This document shows, piece after piece, positions 6,089-11,621 of a stretch of 11,621 bases of DNA. Position numbers and translations under genes: made by a program. Below the pieces are notes generated by a model. That model did not search any database. It saw nothing but the letters and a program-made list of their open reading frames with translations, and was not told the DNA's origin. The DNA is taken from the NCBI GenBank assembly GCA_946414975.1, contig CAMKQS010000052.1:1-11621 (forward strand), given 5' to 3'. Source of the DNA: an uncultured Caryophanales bacterium. GTDB taxonomy: Bacteria; Bacillota_I; Bacilli_A; RF39; UBA660. Every line of letters starts with the position of its first letter. The first letter of the stretch is position 1.

Positions 6089-7042
6089 ATGAAAAAAATA
6101 TTATACATAGTAATACCGTGTTATAATGAAGAAGAATCTTTAATCGATACGAGTAGTGCATTAAAAGAAAAAATGATATATTTAATAAACAAAAAAATAA
6201 TAAACAAAAAGAGTAAAATAATGTATGTTAATGATGGTTCGAATGATAATACGTGGAATTTAATAAAGAAGATTCATAATGAAGATAAAATGTTCACGGG
6301 TATTTGTCTATCTAGGAACAGAGGACATCAAAACGCCTTATTAGCGGGATTGCTTACAGCAAGACAGTATGCAGATATAGTTATTAGTATGGATGCAGAT
6401 ATGCAGGATGATATAAATGTAATTGATGAAATGATAGAAAAAAATTATAATGGAAATGAAATTGTGTATGGTGTTAGAAATAATCGAAAAAATGATAGTT
6501 TTTTAAAAAAAACAACAGCACAATTATTTTATAAATTATTGGATTTTATAGGGGTTGATATTATTTATAATCATGCTGATTATAGATTGACTAGTAAAAA
6601 AGTGTTAGATAAATTAAGTGATTATAAGGAAATTAATTTGTTTTTAAGAGGTATTTTTCCTCAAATTGGTTATCAAAGTGCTAATGTGTATTATGAAAGA
6701 AAAAAAAGAAATGCTGGTAAAAGTAAATATTCTTTAAAAAAAATGATTAATTTTGCTTGGAATGGTATTACATCATTTAGTATTAAACCGATAAAGATGA
6801 TACTTCATTTAGGTATTATTATATTTATACTAAGTATTTTTACTATTACGTATTCAATTATTAGAAAGTTTACTGGGCATACTGTTTCTGGATGGGCTTT
6901 TATTGTATGTTCTATTTGGTTTGTTGCGGGATTACAAATGCTTTCTTTAGGTATTGTCGGGGAATATATTGGTAAAATATATAATGAAGTAAAGGCAAGA
7001 CCTAGATATATAATAAGTGAAAATTTAGAATTAGAAAAATAA
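6089..7042 (+). CDS. GT2 polyprenyl-phosphate glycosyltransferase (GtrB/ArnC/DPM1-like)
   Basis: A membrane-associated GT-A enzyme expected to transfer a sugar from a nucleotide-sugar to undecaprenyl phosphate on the cytoplasmic face. The catalytic domain spans about 4-230: VIPCYNEEES (8-17), VNDGSNDNT (47-55), SRNRGHQNALLAG (75-87), the metal-binding DADMQDD (102-108), NHADYRL (161-167), FLRG (185-188) and ERKKRNAGKSKY (203-214), all typical of the dolichyl-phosphate-mannose-synthase-like group. Two C-terminal helices (about 237-257 and 268-294) are followed by an amphipathic tail, as in GtrB. At 317 residues it is full length. ATG follows GAGGAA by eight bases. It begins a three-gene operon, 14 bases before the first GT-C gene. 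The sugar (glucose, mannose, GlcNAc or another) cannot be read from the sequence. Confidence 0.92.
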   Translation: MKKILYIVIPCYNEEESLIDTSSALKEKMIYLINKKIINKKSKIMYVNDGSNDNTWNLIKKIHNEDKMFTGICLSRNRGHQNALLAGLLTARQYADIVISMDADMQDDINVIDEMIEKNYNGNEIVYGVRNNRKNDSFLKKTTAQLFYKLLDFIGVDIIYNHADYRLTSKKVLDKLSDYKEINLFLRGIFPQIGYQSANVYYERKKRNAGKSKYSLKKMINFAWNGITSFSIKPIKMILHLGIIIFILSIFTITYSIIRKFTGHTVSGWAFIVCSIWFVAGLQMLSLGIVGEYIGKIYNEVKARPRYIISENLELEK

Positions 7043-7056
7043 AAGATTGGTGATTT

Positions 7057-8568
7057 ATGAAAAAGAAATTTGATATTTTTGCATTGTTATTTATAATTAT
7101 TGTTTCAATTGCAATTACTAGTAAAGAGTTTCAAAATGACACATTTTATATAATAAAAGTCGGAGAATCTATTTTTAAAAATGGTATTGATATGATTGAT
7201 CATTTTTCAATTCATAATATTATGTATCCCTATGAACATTGGCTTCACGACGTTATGGTATATATAATATATGCTAAAACAGGTTTTACAGGCCTTTATA
7301 TATCTAATATCATATTTGCTTCTGTTTTGGGATTATTAATGTATTTTTTGACCAAAAAGTTATATAAAAATGAGTATATTTCTCTGTTCCTAACAATTAT
7401 AGTATTGTTTCTTATGAAAAATTTTATTGCAACCCGTGCTCAACTTATTTCATATATTATTTTTGTGGCAGAAATTTATTTTATTGAGATGCTTAATAAA
7501 AGTGGAAAAAATAAATATATTATATTCTTGTGTATAGGATCTATATTATGTTCAAATATTCATTCAGCAGTATGGCCAATGTATTTAGTGTTATTTTTAC
7601 CTTATCTTGCATCATTTGTTTTAACAAAGTATTATAAAAGTGAATTTAATATAAAAAAATTAAAGATTTACAAAAAGAAAAATAATTTATTTTTTAACTG
7701 TGATAGTAATAAATATAGCCAATATTTTGAAACAAATAGTAATGAACTTGTAAAAAAATTTTTTATAGCTTTTTTATTATGCATAATATCTGGATTAATA
7801 AATTTAAATCATAATCAATGCTTTATTCATTTTATATATTTAAAATTAGGTGGTACTTTAAATAGTATTGGGGAACATCTTCCAATTGTATTATATAATA
7901 ATTTTGATTTTCTAATATATTTAATTTTTTTAATGATTATTTTTTGTAAAAACAAGAAAAATGTGAATATAAAAAATATACTTTTATTAGGAGGTTTATT
8001 ATTTTTAACTATTTCTTCTTATAGACATATGGCTTTGTTTTTGACTGTTGGTATTTATCCTGTTACAGAAATTTTATCAACATTTAAATTTAAAAGTAAT
8101 TTACAAATGAAAAAAATATTATTGTTTGTTTCTGTTTTTGTACTTGTTTTTTCTGTTTTATTATTTAATAATTCTTTTAATAAAAAATATGTTTCTGATT
8201 CATATCCAATAGATGCTGCGAAATACATTAATAAGAATATAGATAAGAAAAAAATGAATCTATTTAATGATTATGATTATGGTAGTTATTTAATATTTAA
8301 AGACATAAAAGTGTTTATAGATTCTAGAGCTGCTCTTTATACTAAACAATTTAATAAATTAAAATATGATATATATGATGACTGGAATGAAGTTTTTGAA
8401 ACTGGAAGATATAAAAAAATATTTAAAAGATATAATATAACGCATATAATAACTGAAAAAAATTCAATCTTATATTATGCACTAAAATCTGATCCAAATT
8501 ATCATAAAATATATTCAGACAAAAATTATACGATATATGAATATAAAAAACGTGTGGAGGATAGATGA
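7057..8568 (+). CDS. Polytopic GT-C-like membrane glycosyltransferase (putative)
   Basis: A 503-residue protein with about ten hydrophobic helices. The first periplasmic-type loop carries DTFYIIKVGESIFKNG (28-43) and DHFS...EHWLHDV (48-66), an acidic/His pattern seen in lipid-phosphate-sugar-dependent GT-C proteins. SGLINLNH (245-252) and EHLPIVL (273-279) match, as I recall it, a recurrent Firmicutes membrane family. The C-terminal soluble part (about 375-503) has YPIDAAKYINKN, NLFNDYDYGSYLIF and FIDSRAALY (420-428), the last two common in that family. Its probable role is moving a sugar from undecaprenyl phosphate to an extracellular acceptor, using the product of the preceding GT2 gene; acceptor and sugar are unknown. 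ATG follows GGTGAT by two bases. The last four bases (ATGA) overlap the next gene's start, with GGAGG upstream, indicating coupled translation. Activity is inferred, not proven by catalytic motifs. Confidence 0.8.
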   Translation: MKKKFDIFALLFIIIVSIAITSKEFQNDTFYIIKVGESIFKNGIDMIDHFSIHNIMYPYEHWLHDVMVYIIYAKTGFTGLYISNIIFASVLGLLMYFLTKKLYKNEYISLFLTIIVLFLMKNFIATRAQLISYIIFVAEIYFIEMLNKSGKNKYIIFLCIGSILCSNIHSAVWPMYLVLFLPYLASFVLTKYYKSEFNIKKLKIYKKKNNLFFNCDSNKYSQYFETNSNELVKKFFIAFLLCIISGLINLNHNQCFIHFIYLKLGGTLNSIGEHLPIVLYNNFDFLIYLIFLMIIFCKNKKNVNIKNILLLGGLLFLTISSYRHMALFLTVGIYPVTEILSTFKFKSNLQMKKILLFVSVFVLVFSVLLFNNSFNKKYVSDSYPIDAAKYINKNIDKKKMNLFNDYDYGSYLIFKDIKVFIDSRAALYTKQFNKLKYDIYDDWNEVFETGRYKKIFKRYNITHIITEKNSILYYALKSDPNYHKIYSDKNYTIYEYKKRVEDR

Positions 8569-10010
8569 AAAAGTATCAAAAAATTTTGTTTTTCATTACA
8601 ATAATTGTTTTTATAGCAATCAATATTTTTACTAAAAAACTTGGAGATATGGATGAGATATGGAATTATAATTTTTCTAATTGTATATCAAAAGGATTAA
8701 TTCCTTATAAAGATTTTAATATGATTCAAATGCCGCTATTTCCTATGATAATGGGATTAATACTAAAGTTTACATTTAATGAATTGATTGTTATGAGAAT
8801 TGCTTCGCTTTTTCTGTGGATATCAATATTTTTTTTGATTTATAGAATTATAGATACATTTAAAATTTTAAAAATAGTAAATTATATTATTATATTTATG
8901 ATTTGCTTTATTTATAAAGAGTATTTTTATATAGATTATAATATATTTTCTGTATTTCTTACTTTAATAATACTATATTTAGAATTAGAAAAAAATGAAA
9001 AATCTATAATAATAAATATAATTATAGGAATGTTGGGAGGACTAGTTTTTTTAACAAAACAAACAATTGGGGTAACAGTTTGTTTTGGAATTATATTATC
9101 CAGTTTTATTCTATTTTTAACCCATAAAAATAGTGTTTATTTCAAAAATATCATATTTCGTATTATAGGAATGATATTTCCAATATTATTATTTCTTATT
9201 TATTTAATTCTTAATAATTCAATAACATATTTTTTAGATTATACTTTTTTTAGTTTAAAAACTTTTTCCAATAAAATAAGTTATTGTTATTTAGTCACTA
9301 ATTCATCATTTGCTATAAGAATATTAGCTATTATTGTTCCTAGTTTTTTAATGTTGTTTATTATATATGCGTTTAAAAATAAGAATGAAAAAATGTTGAA
9401 AATGTGTATATTTAGTTTAGCAACTTTTATTTTAGTATTTCCAATATCTGATAGCATTCACTTTCTTTTCGGTTCTATTATCAGTATTTTAAGTATAGTG
9501 TATTATGTAAAGAACATTTTTAATTTTTCTCTTATTTTAAAGATAAAGTATTATATAATCGCATTTTTTATGGGACTAAGTTCGATTATGATATTATTGT
9601 TTATTATTGCATCAATTGTAAATGTTAATAAAATAAATTATTTATCAAAATTAAAGCATTTTAAATATATTCCAATTGATAGTAATGATGAAAAGAAAAT
9701 TAAAACTATGGATAATTATATTTTAAAAAACAAGAAAAATGTATATATTTTAAATTTTGATGCCGCTATATATATGATTCCAATAGATCATTATAATAAA
9801 GATTATGATATGTTTTTGCTAGGTAATATTGGAAAAAATGGTGAGAATGGCCAAATAAAAAAAATATCCAAATCTAAAGATATATTTTTAATTTTAAAAG
9901 ATGGTATTAATAGAAATTGGCAAAATCCAGAAAAAGTAAGAAAGTATGTTAAGAAAAACCTGAAAAGAATTGGTGAAATTGATATTTATGATATATATAT
10001 AAATTGCTAA
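8565..10010 (+). CDS. Polytopic GT-C-like membrane glycosyltransferase (PMT/ArnT-like, putative)
   Basis: A 481-residue protein with about ten membrane helices and a C-terminal extracytoplasmic tail. The first loop has GDMDEIWNYNFSNCISKGLIPYKDFN (27-52) followed by MPLFP. The Asp28/Asp30/Glu31 cluster and the G-x-x-PYxDF pattern are the hallmark of PMT/ArnT-like GT-C enzymes, whose first-loop acidic residues are catalytic. VFLTKQTIGV (161-170) is also common in this group. The tail includes DAAIYMIPIDHYNKDYDMFLLGNIGKNG (after about residue 395), a pattern I recall from Firmicutes relatives. It would use polyprenyl-phosphate sugar from the operon's GT2 enzyme. It is only weakly like the preceding GT-C gene, so the two probably act on different acceptors or steps rather than being a recent duplication. 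Its start overlaps the previous stop by four bases (ATGA), and GGAGG lies at 8556-8560. No strong plus-strand terminator follows. Confidence 0.82.
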   Translation: MKKYQKILFFITIIVFIAINIFTKKLGDMDEIWNYNFSNCISKGLIPYKDFNMIQMPLFPMIMGLILKFTFNELIVMRIASLFLWISIFFLIYRIIDTFKILKIVNYIIIFMICFIYKEYFYIDYNIFSVFLTLIILYLELEKNEKSIIINIIIGMLGGLVFLTKQTIGVTVCFGIILSSFILFLTHKNSVYFKNIIFRIIGMIFPILLFLIYLILNNSITYFLDYTFFSLKTFSNKISYCYLVTNSSFAIRILAIIVPSFLMLFIIYAFKNKNEKMLKMCIFSLATFILVFPISDSIHFLFGSIISILSIVYYVKNIFNFSLILKIKYYIIAFFMGLSSIMILLFIIASIVNVNKINYLSKLKHFKYIPIDSNDEKKIKTMDNYILKNKKNVYILNFDAAIYMIPIDHYNKDYDMFLLGNIGKNGENGQIKKISKSKDIFLILKDGINRNWQNPEKVRKYVKKNLKRIGEIDIYDIYINC

Positions 10011-10031
10011 TTCTAAATAGATATTTCTTAT

Positions 10032-10054
10032 AAAAAACGAGCTATAAATAGCTC
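10032..10054 (-). terminator. Intrinsic terminator of tRNA-Leu
   Basis: On the minus strand a GAGCTA/TAGCTC stem (10039-10054) with a four-base loop is followed by G and TTTTTT (10032-10037). It lies 17 bases past the tRNA 3' end. On the plus strand no T-run follows, so it would not be an efficient terminator for the GT-C operon that ends at 10010. Confidence 0.75.
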
Positions 10055-10071
10055 AATTACATATAATATTT

Positions 10072-10158
10072 TGGTGCTCGTGATCGGACTCGAACCGATA
10101 CGGTGTTGCCACCACGAGATTTTGAGTCTCGCACGTCTACCAATTTCATCACACGAGC
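10072..10158 (-). tRNA. tRNA-Leu (anticodon CAA)
   Basis: An 87-base class II tRNA decoding UUG. On the minus strand the acceptor arms GCTCGTG and CACGAGC pair perfectly over seven bases, followed by discriminator A and an encoded CCA (10072-10074). The D region is TGAAATTGGTAGAC. The anticodon stem CGAGA/TCTCG holds the loop CTCAAAA with anticodon CAA. A long variable arm (GGTG-GCAA-CACC) and a T arm with loop TTCGAGT complete it. The long variable arm fits leucine and excludes most other isoacceptors. It has its own promoter and terminator between scpB and the convergent GT-C gene. Confidence 0.97.
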
Positions 10159-10167
10159 AATGTAATA

Positions 10168-10196
10168 ATTATAGCATATATTCAGTATATTTTGAA
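10168..10196 (-). promoter_or_regulatory. Promoter of tRNA-Leu
   Basis: The minus strand reads TGCTATAAT (10168-10176), a perfect extended -10, with TTCAAA (10191-10196) as a 4/6 -35 at 17 bases. Transcription would begin within a few bases of the mature 5' end. A 7-bp inverted repeat (10178-10184 with 10193-10199) overlaps the -35 and may be chance, a weak scpAB terminator, or an operator. Confidence 0.6.
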
Positions 10197-10214
10197 TATT
10201 TTTGCTATAATTTT

Positions 10215-10769
10215 TTAATTTTCGTCATTATATTTAGTTTTGAACAAGTCGTCATCTTTATCTTCTATTATGACTTCTTTTATTTCAGGAAGTTCTTTAA
10301 TACTGCCTAATCCAAAGTAATCTAAAAAGTGATCTGTTACTTTATATAAAGTAGGTTTTCCTGGTTCATCTGATTTTCCACAATCTTCAATTAGATTTTT
10401 TAATACTAATTTACGAAATATATATGCGCTTGAAACACCACGGATTTTATCTACTTGTACTCTAGAAATTGGTTGATTATATGCAATTATTGATAATACT
10501 TGTAGAGCTGAATCAGACAATTTACTTTCTTGTTCACTGTGTGCTAGTTTTTCAAAATATTTAGCATTATCTTTTTTTGTTGTTAATTTAAATTTTCCAC
10601 CTAAATATTCAATTTTTATTCCTCTTTCAGGTACATCTAGTTCATTATATAATTTTTGTATTAAACTTTTTGCCTCATTACTATCAATTTCTAATATTTC
10701 TGTTATTTGCTTTAATGATAAGCCTTCATCTCCACATATAAATAATAGTCCTTCTAATGCTGGTAACAT
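10215..10769 (-). CDS. scpB: Segregation and condensation protein ScpB
   Basis: A cytoplasmic partner of the SMC condensin. An ScpB dimer binds the middle of kleisin ScpA in the SMC-ScpAB ring that compacts and segregates the chromosome. The first winged-helix domain is at about 1-80 (MLPALEGLLFICGDEGLSLKQI; YLGGKFKLTTKKDNAKYF). The second is at about 85-165, with SALQVLSIIAYNQPISRVQVDKIRGVSS, the most conserved block, and the GKPTLYKVTDHFLDYFGL C-terminal motif that gives the usual FG/LxS-type end. At 184 residues it is normal in length. Its ATG lies two bases after the scpA stop. AAAGGAG, its ribosome site, is formed by the last two codons of scpA, which ties the two together translationally. 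Confidence 0.96.
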   Translation of the reverse strand: MLPALEGLLFICGDEGLSLKQITEILEIDSNEAKSLIQKLYNELDVPERGIKIEYLGGKFKLTTKKDNAKYFEKLAHSEQESKLSDSALQVLSIIAYNQPISRVQVDKIRGVSSAYIFRKLVLKNLIEDCGKSDEPGKPTLYKVTDHFLDYFGLGSIKELPEIKEVIIEDKDDDLFKTKYNDEN

Positions 10770-10771
10770 AT

Positions 10772-11488
10772 TTACTCCTTTGCCTTAATTATTATTCCAT
10801 CAAAATTCTTTTCTTGATTAATTGTTATTTCTTGTTTTTTAGCCATAGATAAAACAGCTAAAAATGTAACAACTACATATTCTTTTGATATTATATCAAA
10901 CAATTCTTCAAATTTAATTTTACCTTGTAATTTGATTTTTTTTCTTATTTCATTACATCTAATATCAACAGAATATTCTTTTTTTGTTATTTTTGTATTT
11001 AATGGTTTCATAAGTTCTTTGTTTTTTAAAAAGTTTTCAAATGCTTTTATTAAATCATTTAAATCAATTCCATAATCAATATTATCATAATTGTTGGTGT
11101 ATTCTAATATTTCATTAGAATTTCTAGTGTATATTTCTTTTCTTATTTGTTCTAATTCTTTAAATGTATCTGTTATATTTTTATATTTTTCATATTCTAT
11201 CAATCGATTTATCAAATTATTTTTTTCTTCTTCAATTTCTTCTTCGATTTCTTCAGTTTTATTCGGAAGAAGTAATTTAGATTTTAGTTCTATTAGTTCA
11301 GCTGACATAACTAAGTATTCACTTGATATATCTAAATTTTGCGATTTTATATGATTAATATATTCTAGATATTGTTTTGTAATTTTTTCAATACTTATAT
11401 CAAATATATCTATATCTTCAGTTTTTATTAAATGTAGTAAAAGGTCTAAAGGTCCTTCAAAATCATTTATTTTAAAATTATATTCCAT
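10772..11488 (-). CDS. scpA: Segregation and condensation protein ScpA (kleisin)
   Basis: The kleisin subunit that bridges the two SMC heads in the prokaryotic condensin and recruits ScpB. The N-terminal SMC-neck-binding domain contains the family signature FEGPLDLLLHLI, followed by KTEDIDIFDISIEKITKQYLEYI. Then come SEYLVMSAELIELKSKLLLP, a Glu-rich linker (EEIEEEIEEEKNN) and a C-terminal winged helix ending with KIKFEELFDI...VVVTFLAVLSMAKKQEI, which binds the SMC head. I place the start at ATG 11488 (238 residues, MEYNFKINDF), not at the in-frame TTG at 11500. That TTG would overlap the Shine-Dalgarno GGAG, whereas GGAG is six bases before ATG 11488. First gene of the scpAB operon; the upstream promoter is good. 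Confidence 0.95.
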   Translation of the reverse strand: MEYNFKINDFEGPLDLLLHLIKTEDIDIFDISIEKITKQYLEYINHIKSQNLDISSEYLVMSAELIELKSKLLLPNKTEEIEEEIEEEKNNLINRLIEYEKYKNITDTFKELEQIRKEIYTRNSNEILEYTNNYDNIDYGIDLNDLIKAFENFLKNKELMKPLNTKITKKEYSVDIRCNEIRKKIKLQGKIKFEELFDIISKEYVVVTFLAVLSMAKKQEITINQEKNFDGIIIKAKE

Positions 11489-11510
11489 AATATTCTCCAA
11501 TACTTATAAC

Positions 11511-11539
11511 ATTATAATATTTTTAATAATTTTTTTCAA
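11511..11539 (-). promoter_or_regulatory. Promoter of scpAB
   Basis: On the minus strand the -35 TTGAAA (11534-11539) and the -10 TATAAT (11511-11516) are spaced exactly 17 bases, a near-consensus sigma-A-type promoter. The start site falls near 11504, giving a leader of about 15 bases before the ATG at 11488. A perfect TTGACA at 11550-11555 is too far away (33 bases) to serve this -10. Confidence 0.7.
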
Positions 11540-11546
11540 CAATAAC

Positions 11547-11579
11547 TTTTGTCAAGACATCATGATCCCTTGGGCAAAA
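11547..11579. promoter_or_regulatory. Nested palindrome upstream of scpAB (operator-like, unassigned)
   Basis: Outer arms TTTTGTCAAG (11547-11556) and CTTGGGCAAAA (11569-11579) form an imperfect inverted repeat with one bulge. Inside lies ATCATGAT (11559-11566), a perfect 8-bp palindrome. The stretch is visibly richer in G and C than its surroundings. Its centre is about 60 bases upstream of the predicted scpAB transcription start. It lacks a following T-run on either strand, so it is not an obvious terminator. No gene is seen from 11580 to 11621. Confidence 0.4.
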
Positions 11580-11621
11580 TATATTAATTATCTAACGATG
11601 TAGAATTTTTTAAGGTTGGTA

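Noticed and set aside
8566..8568. Alternative genetic code (UGA as Trp), given the extreme AT content
   Set aside because: UGA ends the GT-C gene precisely where the next gene starts in an ATGA overlap, and Trp positions here use TGG, so the standard bacterial code fits.
10071..10310. Plus-strand open frame of 79 codons
   Set aside because: It runs antisense through the tRNA-Leu gene and into the end of scpB; the protein sequence is the reverse reading of a tRNA and has no supported ribosome site.
11091..11354. Plus-strand open frame over scpA
   Set aside because: It lies opposite the clear kleisin domain and its Ser/Ile-rich product is the reverse of the Glu-rich linker.
11550..11555. Perfect TTGACA as the scpAB -35
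   Set aside because: It is 33 bases from the TATAAT at 11511-11516, too far; TTGAAA at 11534-11539 gives the proper 17-base spacing.

Overview
The window is very AT-rich bacterial DNA, visibly about three quarters A+T. It uses strong Shine-Dalgarno sites, extended -10 promoters and the standard bacterial code: UGA terminates the gene ending at 8568, and no gene here reads through UGA. The gene set (scpA-scpB, UppP, an RlmD/RlmCD-type rRNA methyltransferase, a UPF0736-like protein) points to a low-GC Firmicute, most likely an uncultured Bacilli or Clostridia relative. That placement is inference.

Layout. (1) 1-1584: a large serine recombinase of the Tn4451/Tn5397 class at what looks like the right end of an integrated mobile element. 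Its stop codon is followed almost at once by a LysM reading frame with no start (1578-1712). A palindrome with a two-base centre (1590-1603) lies at the start of this frame. The simplest reading is that the element split a host LysM gene, with the 5' part beyond the left edge of the window. A hairpin at 1711-1741 ends this block. (2) 1812-2974, minus strand: two unrecognised, Asn-rich, probably tail-anchored membrane proteins in one operon with an extended -10 promoter. (3) 3060-5095, minus strand: a 23S rRNA m5U methyltransferase, a UPF0736/DUF3603-like protein, and a two-helix small membrane protein whose 3' end overlaps the next start by 17 bases. (4) 5181-10010, plus strand: uppP, a terminator carrying a 21-bp tandem duplication, then a three-gene operon with one polyprenyl-phosphate-type GT2 glycosyltransferase and two polytopic GT-C-like membrane proteins. 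(5) 10072-10158, minus strand: tRNA-Leu(CAA) with its own promoter and terminator. (6) 10215-11488, minus strand: scpB and scpA, tightly coupled under a good sigma-A-type promoter, with an operator-like nested palindrome upstream.

How the parts fit. UppP regenerates undecaprenyl phosphate. The GT2 enzyme would load a sugar onto that carrier, and the GT-C proteins would transfer the sugar to an acceptor outside the cell. The cluster therefore reads as a surface glycosylation module next to its lipid-carrier recycling enzyme, although no GtrA-like flippase is present. scpAB (kleisin and winged-helix partners of SMC), tRNA-Leu and the rRNA methyltransferase are chromosomal housekeeping genes. 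The mobile part of the window is therefore probably confined to the first 1.6 kb.
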